From Spongilla lacustris (lineage: Eukaryota; Porifera; Demospongiae; Spongillida; Spongillidae): DNA of 64,000 nucleotides. Of the stretch, positions 39,578 to 50,920 are shown one piece after another. The stretch lies in the NCBI GenBank assembly GCA_949361645.1, contig OX442434.1, forward strand, positions 1,115,104-1,179,103, read 5' to 3'. The notes under the pieces are model-generated. The model worked only from the letters and a program-made list of their open reading frames with translations, was not told where the DNA came from and ran no database searches. Position 1 is the first letter of the stretch. Every line of letters begins with the position of its first letter. The translations under genes were made by a program, and so were the position numbers.

Positions 39578-40170
39578 ACGCGCACACATACACACATACA
39601 CACACACACATACACGCTACAGCGCACATTAGTTCTTACCAGGCCTCCTTGTGCCGCTATCCACGTATCTAGCCCAAAGTCCTGCAATACGGGTCCAGCG
39701 AACCGCTGTATATGAGCCTCGCGCTGCCTGCGGGATGAATCTGAAAGGTTGGGCTGATCTTGGAGCTCCTTTATGACCTTTGCCATGCTGTAGTAGACCG
39801 CGTACACCTGCTGCCAGCCGCTTTTCATTCTGCCTGAGCACTTGGTCAGTACGGACCGACAACTTGCGGTGAACTGCGGTAGCCCCATCTCGAACACCGA
39901 TTGCTTGGCCATTATCGCATTGATTTCGCTGTCTAATGTGCCTTGAAGTTCATCACCAATATTTTTTAACCTTTGAGCCACCGCTTGAGCCGTAGGATCG
40001 TGGACTGATTGGTCTCCCGATGACGCCCTCAAAGCTCCTTTGGTGACAGAAGTATTGAATGTGTAAAATTTGACGAATTCTTTCGCGACTTTCTCGCAAT
40101 CTGTTAGAAATGCTTCGTCTTCATCTTCATCCAAAGAGCGGGTGACGGTAGGCGTCGCGGCTACCTCCAT
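39384..40170 (-). CDS. BCL-2 family protein B (BAK/BAX-like)
   Basis: Two exons: 40170-39640 and 39428-39384; 191 residues. BH3 at about 67-79 reads RLKNIGDELQG, very close to BAX LKRIGDEL. The BH1 region reads SGWQQVYAVYYSMAKV, and BH2 DFGLDTWIAAQGG. The intron falls after GGCCTG exactly as in genes A and C, and contains a (GT)n at about 39500-39615. Exon 2 encodes KQEPKSTDTKVAIV and a stop, with no membrane segment. Paralogue of its neighbours, from local tandem duplication. Confidence 0.83.
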
Positions 40171-41166
40171 TCTAATTGTTTGTGGACTGCGTGGGTTGGG
40201 ACACGTACCTAGCCCACACCCAATGGCGGCGGCCGGATGCGTGTTTTTTTTTTTACTCAGATATTGTATTTATTTTTTTAAAAGAAGTGAACGTTCCTAT
40301 TTTGTCCACACTACCAATGAAAGAGATACTTGTCACTTAATGAGATAAAACTGCAGCTGGTTTTTATGTAAAGATAGTCGAAGTTCCTATGCAAGTAGTA
40401 CTCAAAGTCAAACGAACAATGCTTCCAGGTACAAAACACATTATCCTCCCCACCATAACCAGTGGGTGCGGCATACATTATGGAATGCATGCAGTAATGG
40501 TGCTGTCATGCAAACCATAAACCATAAAATTATGCCACAGTGACACAGACCACACACACAAATTAATATGCATGCATACACATGCATACATATATACGCA
40601 TGCACACACACAATGTTGCTAAATTTACCTTCCATATAAAACATATGGCTTATGCCACAGGGGCATGTAAAAATTGATGAAGGGAAAAAGTGTGTTGTTG
40701 CAAGTACCTGCCCCCACAACTGGTCAAAACAGGATAGTTAAGGTCATGCACCCCTTTCAAAAATGTTGTACAGTGGAAACTGTCTAAAGTTCACCTTGGG
40801 AGGTTGTTAGTGCAGCGGTTAAAATTCCTTGCCCTTACTTAAGCTTGATAATAATAAAATGTCAACAATAATATGATGCAAGACTCAATGACATCATTAC
40901 AAAAGGTATGCAAGAACAGCACATGAGACACATCACAGTCATTGGGTGTACACAAAATACATAAATACCACATAGGCCATGAAGGAGTATTACACACTAC
41001 AATACCTTTGTTCACCACATTCAAAACACAACACAAAATGCATACACTAAGGGTATGACAAAGGGTTTGATTTCACATGAAAAGAGTGTGATATCCCATG
41101 GCAAAGGAACGGTCACGTGATAAAGTTATGATGTCACATAACATAAGGTAATGACGCCACATGCAT
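40171..41166. other. Spacer between BCL-2 genes B and C
   Basis: No supportable gene or repeat array. Short ATGCATAC-type repeats occur near 40560-40610. Confidence 0.5.
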
Positions 41167-42089
41167 TTAGACTGAACTCTCTACAATGGGAACCTTCGTG
41201 TCTGCCTCGCGTGGTTCTTGTTTCTAAATAGGAGAAGAGACCAAATCAGCCAAGGCAGCATCTAAACCCTTCACCTAAGGCAGCATCTAAACCCTTCACC
41301 TAAGGCAGCATCTAAACCCTTCACCTAAGGCAGCATCTAAACCCTTCACCCAAGGCAGCATCTAAACCCTTCACCCAAGGTAGCATCTAAACCCTTCACC
41401 TAAGGCAGCATCTAAACCCTTCACCTAAGGCAGCATCTAAACCCTTCACCTACCTCTCCAACCATATGAAAACAAAGGATTTAGAATGTGTGGATTCAGT
41501 AGTGTTTAGCCCCTAACGTTCTTACCAGGCCACCATTAGCCACTATCCAAGCTTCCAGTCCAAGGTCCTGCATCACGGGTCCGACGAACTGCTGTAAGTG
41601 AGCCTCGCGCTGCCTTCGGGATGGCGTTTGAAGGTTTGGCTGCTGCCGGAGCTCCTGTACGACCCTCGCCATGCTATAGTAGACCGTGTACACCTGCTGC
41701 CAGCCGTTCGTCATTCTGCTGTAGCATCTGATCAGTACGGAGCGACATATCTCGGTGAACACCGGTAGATCTATATCAAACACGGATACTAGTAGCCGGA
41801 CCATTGCTGCGTTGACCTCACTGTCAATTTGGATGCTATCACCTATCATACTCAGCCTTTCGGCCACGCACACGGCTGCTGGCTTTTCGGTAGACTTTTC
41901 CGGTATGTAGACATACGCGACCTCCTCATCATCATCATCAAGCGATGTTCCTTTGCTGACGTAAGTTTTAAGACTAAGTTTGAGGAACTCTTTTGCCACA
42001 CTCTCAGAATCTCTCTGAAATTCAGAAGCCTCGTCGCCAATTTCGCCGAGAGGGCAAACATTGTTTATAGAAGTTTTGGGCACAGCCAT
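41167..42089 (-). CDS. BCL-2 family protein C (BAK/BAX-like, divergent BH3)
   Basis: Two exons: 42089-41526 and 41223-41167; 206 residues, starting MAVPKTS (upstream in-frame codon is GTG). BH3 at about 78-90 reads RLSMIGDSIQI, so the residue after GD is Ser rather than Asp/Glu. The BH1 region reads NGWQQVYTVYYSM and BH2 DLGLEAWIVANGG. An Asp-rich insert (DDDDEE) lies between the first helix and BH3. Exon 2 encodes KQEPREADTKVPIVESSV and a stop, clearly related to the tail of gene B, without a membrane helix. The intron holds a 25-bp tandem array. Confidence 0.82.
41258..41455. repeat. 25-bp tandem array in BCL-2 C intron
   Basis: About eight units with core GGCAGCATCTAAACCCTTCA, varying at one or two positions (CCTAA or CCCAA). 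Confidence 0.95.
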
Positions 42090-42261
42090 CTTTTCAATGC
42101 GCACCGCGTGGGAGGACGACTCTTAATGTACACATATCTGTATGCATTATCATGTATCACACACGTATGTGCTCGCTCTCACCATACATGTACGTATATC
42201 CGCACACGCACACACACACGCACGCACACACATACGCACGCACACACATACATATATCTAT

Positions 42262-44172
42262 TTACACGTCCGTAGCATGGAGGTCGGCACTTCGTATACT
42301 ATCGTGTCCCTGTAACATTCCGTTCCTTGTACTTGCAGGCCAGGGATGGTACGACAGCGGCCTGGCTCGAACGTCTTGCTTAGGCGGTATGTCGGAGTCC
42401 GTCTTGGCGAGCCTCGGGGAAGGCTGCTGCAGTGGGGGGAGGACATCGTAGAGTGGGCTCTGAGTGGCGGGGGGAGGAGGAGCTGTTTTAGCAGCGGGAG
42501 GAGGGACAGGTGTGGAAGGCGTGGAGGGAGTTGGAGGCGTGGCAGAGGCTGACGAAGCAACGGGAGCAGTGCGGTGGGGGTGCGAAAAGGGCGGAGGAGG
42601 CACGAAGGGTGGGTTTTGACCGAGGTACGGATTAGATGCGGAGGTAGTGCCATGATTGGAGGCACCTGTACGCAGGTTAAAGGGAGGAGGGGCACCGATT
42701 CCCGCGGTTTCTTGCTGGGACGGTTGCCCAGGGTGATGCTCCAATAGCGGTCCCAAAGACGAGCCTTGCGAAGGTGGCCCTGCACGATCCATAGAGGGCA
42801 TTGAAGCGCTAATGGGACCAGCTGAGAGCAACCTAAGGTTATTAGAACCAAAATGGTTGTTACTGGTAGGCCTCGGAAGACTGTTGTGAACTGCGTCCAT
42901 GTTTCCCTGGTAGCCAGAGTCTGTGAATGGCTTCTGTGTGTGTGGCGGAAGAGTCGACGACGGCAGTTGTGGTGGCTGCATTGTAAAATGTTGAGGTGCC
43001 CCGCCAGTCTCCCTGGAAGTGGCCAAGTTAGGCTGGCTGGAGAGCATAGGACCCTGGTCCAGCCTTTGTCCTGGGGCAGCAGGGTATGGCACATGACCTG
43101 TGCTGGCTTCAGCCTGGTCAGGCATTAGTCCTGGACGAGGGGGAGGACCTTCAAAGTTGACCTTTGACAGTGGCACCCTGACCCTTTGCTTGATGTGAGA
43201 TGGGAGGGAATGTCTCAGCGATCCCCTCTCAATCAACGGCTCGTCAATCTCGTCATCACCTCCCTCCTCCTGTCTCCTGCTGGGGAGCCTTACAGAGCCT
43301 CTCAGCAGTGGCCCCATGTGGTTTTGTGGAGGGAGACCCATGTGGTGCTGTGGAGGGGGGCCGGTGTGGTGCTGTGGAGGGGGGCCGGTGTGGTGCTGTG
43401 GAGGGGGGCCGGTGTGGTGCTGTGGAGGGGGCGCCATGTGACCCTCGTCTCCCAAAAGGTGCTCGCCTATCTCTGCATAAAGAGGGTTCCCCTGGGGACT
43501 AGAAGGACCCTGTTGTTCAGCTGCCACTCCACCTTCTGGGGCTTGCAGCTGTTTTGATCTGTCTCCAGCATTGAAACTCAGGTGGCGGGTAAAGTTACTT
43601 CCTAGCTCTTCTGCAGTTGGACGGTGTTGGCTCGTCACGCTTGTCACGTGCTTGAAGTTAGATGGGGTAGATATGTTCTTTTTCGACGTTTTCCTTTTAG
43701 GCTTCGACTTAATATTTCCTTGACTGCTCTGGTTGAAGTTAATAATGTCTGTATCGTCCTTTTGTCTGATAAAGTCTCTCACTGATACCAGCATGCGACT
43801 GGCTTCGGGCAAACTTATGAACTGGAGGGCGAACGTCTGCTTGTTAACTGCAAAGGCGTGAAAGTTGGCCTGCATGGCCTGGTACTGGCTGTCGTGGTTC
43901 ACCTCGCCTTCCCACTGAATGCTGCCCGTTTCTAGCTCGGCTATTACCACTTTGACCGTAAATGGGGAGTTGTGTTCCGTTGACACCCTCTGCAGGAGGA
44001 TACATGGAACCCCATAAGCAAGCATTTTCCACTCAGCGTCCCCTCCGTTGTTATGTAGCGAGTACATCTTTGCCATTGTCCGCATGACGACGACGGAACT
44101 TTTGCGACTTGACAGAGACACTTCGATACGATAAACCACATCTTCCGTGACAGCAACCTTCAAGCTTGCCAT
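42262..44172 (-). CDS. WASP-like WH1-CRIB proline-rich protein without VCA (intronless)
   Basis: Single-exon frame of 636 residues from the ATG at 44172. Residues 1-135 form a WH1/EVH1 domain: RTMAKMYSL, WKMLAYGVPCILLQ, WEGEVNHDSQYQ, FHAFAVNKQTFALQF. A basic stretch (KPKRKTSKK, about 157-165) and a CRIB-type motif ISTPSNFKHV (about 167-176) follow, the layout of WASP/N-WASP before their proline-rich region. The rest is proline-rich with QHHTGPPP repeats and poly-Pro near the end. WASP proteins end in WH2-central-acidic modules that activate Arp2/3; none is visible before the stop. All other recognised genes here have introns, so a retrocopy that lost its 3' end is possible. A weak donor (CAA|GTACAAG) near 42335 could lead to an unseen exon, but nothing fits before BCL-2 gene C. 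Confidence 0.75.
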   Translation of the reverse strand: MASLKVAVTEDVVYRIEVSLSSRKSSVVVMRTMAKMYSLHNNGGDAEWKMLAYGVPCILLQRVSTEHNSPFTVKVVIAELETGSIQWEGEVNHDSQYQAMQANFHAFAVNKQTFALQFISLPEASRMLVSVRDFIRQKDDTDIINFNQSSQGNIKSKPKRKTSKKNISTPSNFKHVTSVTSQHRPTAEELGSNFTRHLSFNAGDRSKQLQAPEGGVAAEQQGPSSPQGNPLYAEIGEHLLGDEGHMAPPPQHHTGPPPQHHTGPPPQHHTGPPPQHHMGLPPQNHMGPLLRGSVRLPSRRQEEGGDDEIDEPLIERGSLRHSLPSHIKQRVRVPLSKVNFEGPPPRPGLMPDQAEASTGHVPYPAAPGQRLDQGPMLSSQPNLATSRETGGAPQHFTMQPPQLPSSTLPPHTQKPFTDSGYQGNMDAVHNSLPRPTSNNHFGSNNLRLLSAGPISASMPSMDRAGPPSQGSSLGPLLEHHPGQPSQQETAGIGAPPPFNLRTGASNHGTTSASNPYLGQNPPFVPPPPFSHPHRTAPVASSASATPPTPSTPSTPVPPPAAKTAPPPPATQSPLYDVLPPLQQPSPRLAKTDSDIPPKQDVRARPLSYHPWPASTRNGMLQGHDSIRSADLHATDV

Positions 44173-45714
44173 TGTGACCCCCTGTGTATGGATAAATCGG
44201 CGGGCATTATACTGTAACAGCAATGCGGGGCTTTCAAAGGCGCGGCGGTTAGCTTTGTGTAACCTCACCCCCCACACGTATATTTTCACTGGCACCGGCA
44301 ACAAAAATGACACTAACCCAGGCAGGCCGTTTTTATGGGTGAAAAGGGGGTGAGGAAAATGGGACTTACTATATTTCAAATTGATCTCTTTCTTGAGTCA
44401 CTTGCGAGGTGCCAAAGCTACGCACTATGCATGAACTGAGCCTCTAATTATGAATATCCTTTTACATAAGGGGGCGGTGGCGTTCAGTACCCAGACCGAA
44501 CGCAATTAATGGTGAGTTCGACCGTTTGAATTCCATTATGCGGTTAGAAGTTATGCAGTCAAACCCAAATAGACAGTACTACTGTCATGATCTGTCTACA
44601 TGTGATCATGCACCAAAGAATATTTTAAGTGGCCGTTCTTTTCCATCAGTGTGTGTGTGTGTGTGTGTGTGCACGCGTGCGTGGTTGTGTGCAGGTATGT
44701 TGTATGTTGGTACACCTGGACCGGTATGTGGTTGTGTGTTTGTTTACAAGTGAGGCTGTGTGAGACTGTTACTGTGTGATTGTGTTCACTAGTATCAGTG
44801 CATGCATAATGTCACGTGTTGCATGTTAAGTGCATGTGTACAAGCATATGTATGCCTATACACCATAAACAGTATATGCCTATACACCATCATAAACATA
44901 CATCTAAATTCAGTGGGCATATAACTAAGAGTCGTCTTACAACGAACGGAACACATCAATCAGACCCTAACGTGTTACAGGTGGGAGGATGTCACTCTAG
45001 ATACTATTGAGGAATGTGTTCCCTGCTGGAGGTATGTGCCCAGTGTGGGTGTAGCAGTACTCCTGAGTGGACACAACAAACAAAAATGGCGTCATTGTCT
45101 CCTCTTGTTATCTGAAGACATGTATTATGATACTCCATGGAAAAATGTAAACAATTGGGTATCTATTTATTGATCAAAAACGCCAGTAGGCACTTCCACG
45201 TATTAATAGGACAAATTTATGGACCATTGATCATCGTTGACGTAGATAAGATACATGTATAGTCTAGCTGTAAGTACTAGAATAACTGCGGCTCCTGTAT
45301 ACAAAGGCTGTATATGCAACCGGCTGCCGGTTGGAGCGTCGACGTTAGCTATAGTCAATGTTAGCTATAGTCAATGCTCCACCTACTTACGCATGCATAA
45401 TAACGACACTGTATATAGTTGTCAAAAATGTAATTTCTTAGTGCAGTATTATTACAAACGAAGATGCTTTATATTCGTGTAACGAAACGAAAACCGATAA
45501 GCCGGCCTATGTTGCGCTGCCTCAACTGATAACTCAGAATATCACAGTTGCTTCTATCAAACAGGTGACTTAAGTTAACATGTACACGCTGTCCTACACG
45601 CAATCGTAGTGAATATACACACTATGTACAGAACTCAGCTTTTATACATGTAAACACCGCATGCATGCTGGCATGCACGCCCACACATGGACGCGTGGAA
45701 CACATTGCTCTCAA
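44173..45714. other. Gene-poor interval
   Basis: No exon I can support. It holds a short (GT)n at about 44648-44672, a repeated CCTATACACCATA near 44853-44895, and a 16-bp direct duplication (GTTAGCTATAGTCAAT) at about 45345-45376. Confidence 0.5.
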
Positions 45715-46138
45715 TTAGACACGGGCAGACATGGCTCTCGTTGTGGTAGTGGCTCTGCTTCTCCATGCAACTAGGTTTGAAGGAGGAATGCCGATGCTTC
45801 TTTTGCGGTTGTCCGTTACCGGCGAAAAGAAGTACCCGCACGTTGGCTTAGCAGCAGTTTGGAAGGGAGCAATAGAGTTTGTCGGTCGTGGGGTAGAGGT
45901 GGACGGGCGTGCATGAATCGCTTGAGAAGTTCGCACCTCCATGAAGAAAGGCACCGATCAATGTATCCAGGCGGCCAGCCCCACCCCTTTTGCCTACCTG
46001 CTCGTGTTGAAGATGCCGTGAGAGTTCGGCCACTCGGAACGTCTCGTAGCCTAGTTTATTTTGCGGCCATGGAGGAAGCCATTGCACTCTGCTGTGTTTC
46101 CTGTAGGAGCGATGGTCCAATCGTCCCGTATTGGGCAT
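45715..46138 (-). CDS. Small two-exon protein of unknown function
   Basis: Exons 46138-45998 and 45936-45715 joined by a 61-nt GT-AG intron in phase 0 give 120 residues. It reads MPNTGRLDHRSYRKHSRVQW, then LGYETFRVAELSRHLQHEQ, and a Ser/Thr/Arg-rich second half. No domain recognised and no signal or membrane segment. The composition resembles small ciliary microtubule proteins, but that is only an impression. Head to head with transaldolase. A plus-strand frame (MALVVVVALLL...) covers the same DNA and is the main alternative. Confidence 0.45.
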
Positions 46139-46309
46139 GGCGTTCCGTTTGGATACGAAGCGTCGTCACTAATTAATCATAGCGGCGCGCGAAGGAAACA
46201 ACACTAGCGCTACCACACGTGACCGGTTTTCCGGTATACATGTTTTAATTTTGTATTTAATTAAAACGTAAGACGGTACATTTTGTTGTATAGACTGCAA
46301 GTATACGAA
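46139..46309. promoter_or_regulatory. Upstream region shared with transaldolase
   Basis: 171 bp between divergent start codons, containing GGCGCGCGAAGG. Promoter role inferred. Confidence 0.4.
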
Positions 46310-49300
46310 ATGGCAAGTACCCTCGACCAACTGAAGGCTTACACTTGCGTGGTTGCGGACACGGGGGATATAAAATGTGAGTACGTTTAGAGCGGAGGTG
46401 CGTGCATATCGTCCAACTGTATCTTTTACTGAGTATATCCTCGGCAGCCATTGCCAAGTACAAACCCACTGACGCCACCACGAATCCTTCTCTGCTGTAC
46501 GCGGCTGCACAGATGTCGGAGTACAGCCACTTGGTGGACGATGCCATTGCACACGGCAAAGAAGCTGCAACGTAAGCGAACAATTGTTACACGCTGGCCG
46601 GCCGGTTAGCTAAAAATCATCAACACCAAGTGTGCACGGGCAACAGAACCTGCTGTGCTATTGCGGTTTCATCACGCACAGCTACATGCATGTCACTACA
46701 TAGAGGGCCCTTTATTGGTTAAACTGTTAGTACAGGGGTCTGCTACCCCTTCAATGTGGGACCTGCTACCCTTCAATGTGGGACCTGCTACCCCTTCAAT
46801 GTGGGGCCTGCTACCCCTTCAATGTGGGGCCATTAGTGTATGCCCCTTCCAAAATGGCTTTGGCATTTAGCTGCCAGAATCAACAGAAGCCATGGCAACC
46901 ACATCAACTAAAAAATGGTACATGGGTTGTGCCATAGCGTCAAGTGAGGTTGCAGTCCCAATGCACAGCTAAACAATGTCTGCCATTGAACATGAATGGT
47001 GGGGTTGATGTTACAGTCATGCCCTTAATGTGCTAGGTTCAATTTAGAGGACCATGAGCGTAGTAGTGGTACTAAGGGTAACATCAGGTCCCCTCTAGTG
47101 GTACTAGGGTAACATCAGGTCCCCACTAGTGGTACTAGGGTAACATCAGGTCCCCTTTAGTGGTACTAGGGTAACATCAGGTCCCCTCTAGTGGTACTAG
47201 GGTAACATCAGGTCCCCACTAGTGGTACTAGGGTAACATCAGGTCCCCTCTAGTGTGTGTGTCCCCAGGTGGGTATGTGGTAACAACATCATATGACCAG
47301 CCATGATGAGGTGGCGGGTGACCTACATGACCAGCCATGATGAGGTGGTGGGTGACCTACATGACCAGCCATGATGAGGTGGTGGGTGACCTACATGACC
47401 AGCCATGATGAGGTGGTGGGTGACCTACACGACCAGCCATGATGAGGTGGTGGGTGACCTACACGACCAGCCATGACGAGGTGGTGGGTGACCTACACAA
47501 CCAGCCATGATGACTACATAGTGACAGTAAAGCAGGCTAGAGCGTCAGCTTATTAGGACCTTCATGTAGGTCACCCGCCACCTCATCATGGCTGGTCATG
47601 TAGGTCACCCGCCACCTCATCATGGCTGGTCATGTAGGTCACCCACCACCTCATCATGGCTGGTCATGTAGGTCACCCGCCACCTCATCATGGCTGGTGA
47701 TGACTTAGCTCCAACAGAAGATAAACCTTGTTCGTGGGTATTACATCGGATTTCTGGTACATATTCCCTTCCCTACTTATATGTACGTTGTCCTTACATC
47801 TAGCGACATCAAGGCTCAAGTCTCTGCTTCCCTTCCCTACTTATATGTACCTTGTCCTTACATCTAGCGACATCAAGGCTCGAGTCTCTGCTTCCCTTCC
47901 CTACTTATATGTACCTTGTCCTTACATCTAGCGACATCAAGGCCCAAGTCTCTGCTTCCCTTCCCTACTTATATGTACCTTGTCCTTACATCTAGCGACA
48001 TCAAGGCCCAAGTCTCTGCTTCCCTTCCCTACTTATATGTACCTTGTCCTTACATCTAGCGACATCAAGGCCCAAGTCTCTGCTTCCCTTCCCTACTTAT
48101 ATGTACCTTGTCCTTACATCTAGCGACATCAAGGCCCAAGTCTCTGCTTCCCTTCCCTACTTATATGTACCTTGTCCTTACATCTAGCGACATCAAGGCC
48201 CAAGTCTCTGCTGCTATCGACAAGTTGTATGTCAACTTTGGTTATGAGATCCTGAAAATAGTACCAGGGAGGGTCTCGACTGAGGTGGATGCAAAGTATG
48301 TTAACCCCTTGTTTAATGTATCCCATGGTGACTGATGTACGTGTGCGCAGGCTTTCCTTCGACAAAGATGGTGCTATTGCCAAGGCAATAAGATTCATTG
48401 AGCTTTACGAAAAGGTGAGGGAGGAAGGAGCTGCAAATGTGCACCTAAAGGCTGGTCCCCTCTAGTGGTACTAGGGTAACATCAGGTCCCCTCTAGTGGT
48501 ACTAGGGTAACATCAGGTCCCCTCTAGTGGTACTAGGGTAACACCAGGTCCCCTCTAGTGGTACTAGGGTAACATCAGGTCCCCTCTAGTGGTACTAGGG
48601 TAACATCAGGGGTACTAGGGTAACACCAGGTCCCCTCTAGTGGTACTAGGGTAACATCAGGTCCCCTCTAGTGGTACTAGGGTAACATCAGGGGTATTAA
48701 GGTAACACCAGGTCCCCTCTAGTGGTACTAGGGTAACATCAGGTCCCCTCTAGTGGTACTAGGGTAACATCAGGTCCCCTTTAGTGGTACTAGGGTAACA
48801 TCAGGTCCCCTCTAGTGGTACTAGGGTAACATCAGGTCCCCTCTAGTGGTACTAGGGTAACACCAGGTCCCCTTTAGTGGTACTAGGGTAACATCAGGTC
48901 CCCTCTAGTGGTACTAGGGTAACACCAGGTCCCCTTTAGTGGTACTAGGGTAACATCAGGTCCTCTTTAGTGGTACTAGGGTAACATCAGGTCCCCTCTA
49001 GTGGTACTAGGGTAACATCAGGTCCCCTCTAGTGGTACTAGGGTAACATCAGGGGTATTAGGGTAACACCAGGTCCCCTCTAGTGGTACTAGGGTAACAT
49101 CAGGTCCCCTCTAGTGGTACTAGGGTAACATCAGGTCCCCTTTAGTGGTACTAGGGTAACATCAGGTCCCCTCTAGTGGTACTAGGGTAACATCAGGTCC
49201 CCTCTAGTGGTACTAGGGTAACATCAGGTCCCCTCTAGTGGTACTAGGGTAATATTAGGTCCCCTCTAGGGGTATTAGGGTAACGCCAGGTCCCCTCTAG

Positions 49301-50883
49301 TGGTACTAGGGTAACATCAGGTCCCCTCTAGTGGTACTAGGGTAACATCAGGTCCCCTCTAGTGGTATTAGGATAACGCCAGGTCCCCTCTAGTGGTACT
49401 AGGGTAACATCAGGTCCCCTCTAGTGGTACTAGGGTAACCTCAGGTCCTCTTTAGTGGTACTAGGGTAACACCAGGTCCCCTTTAGTGGTACTAGGGTAA
49501 CATCAGGTCCCCTCTAGTGGTACTAGGGTAACACCAGGTCCCCTTTAGTGGTACTAGGGTAACATCAGGTCCTCTTTAGTGGTACTAGGGTAACATCAGG
49601 TCCCCTCTAGTGGTACTAGGGTAACATCAGGTCCCCTCTAGTGGTACTAGGGTAACATCAGGGGTATTAGGGTAACACCAGGTCCCCTCTAGTGGTACTA
49701 GGGTAACATCAGGTCCCCTCTAGTGGTACTAGGGTAACATCAGGTCCCCTTTAGTGGTACTAGGGTAACATCAGGTCCCCTCTAGTGGTACTAGGGTAAC
49801 ATCAGGTCCCCTCTAGTGGTACTAGGGTAACATCAGGTCCCCTCTAGTGGTACTAGGGTAATATTAGGTCCCCTCTAGGGGTATTAGGGTAACGCCAGGT
49901 CCCCTCTAGTGGTACTAGGGTAACATCAGGTCCCCTCTAGTGGTACTAGGGTAACATCAGGTCCCCTCTAGTGGTATTAGGATAACGCCAGGTCCCCTCT
50001 AGTGGTACTAGGGTAACATCAGGTCCCCTCTAGTGGTACTAGGGTAACCTCAGGTCCTCTTTAGTGGTACTAGGGTAATGCCAGGTCCCCTCTAGTGGTA
50101 CTAGGGTAACATCAGGTCCCCTCTAGTGGTACTAGGGTAACATCAGGTCCCCTTTAGTGGTACTAGGGTAACATCAGGTCCCCTTTAGGCATTTAGGCAT
50201 TTACAGAGCACTGCCGATATAATAGATCACACATCATATGTGTATTGAGATTCACTCAATCCGGATCAATGCAGTTCAAACCGCACTGAACTCATCACTA
50301 GTGTGGATGTGCCTTCATGGGCATGTATTTTCACAGAATTGATGTGAAGAAAAAAAACGACAAGAAGGAATGGCCTGAATTTATTTTTTTGTATTGTGTT
50401 AAGACACATTGTAGCTCACATTAGCTCAGAACTTTGTGTGTGTGTGTGTGTTGTATGTGGGTGGTAGGGTATGTGTGGTGCGTGTGTGGTATGTAATTCT
50501 TCCCCCCCCTCCCCCCCCCCCCCTTTTTTTTTTTTCTCTGTAGCTTTTCCTCTTCCATACTCTGTATTCCTTTGTGCACAGGTTGGCATATCCAAAGACC
50601 GCGTTCTGGTGAAGTTGGCATCTACATGGGAGGGGATCCAAGCTGCCAAGTAAGTTATTGCTACTGATTAGGAAGGTAGATGTTTGCTGCAGTCCAGCTG
50701 CTGCTGCTGCTACATGTATGCTTACATATGGAAAGGCACACACATGCCCACAACACACATGTACACATACACCATGACACATGCACACAACACACATACA
50801 TACCTACACACAACGTACACACACTGAACAGACCACAAAACTAGTACCTTACCCATCTGTTACGCTGTGAGCATAATTGTATC

Positions 50884-50920
<37 letters not shown>

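Noticed and set aside
42258..43094. Second minus-strand frame overlapping the WH1-CRIB gene (278 codons)
   Set aside because: Shadow of the proline-rich coding region in another frame. It has no domain, and the overlapping frame has WH1 and CRIB motifs.
45731..45916. Plus-strand signal-peptide-like frame (MALVVVVALLLH...)
   Set aside because: The opposite strand offers a phase-consistent two-exon frame over the same DNA. The plus frame has no clear continuation, though it cannot be fully excluded.
47065..50190. Regular repeats resembling a CRISPR array
   Set aside because: No unique spacers between units; head-to-tail minisatellite inside introns of a eukaryotic gene.
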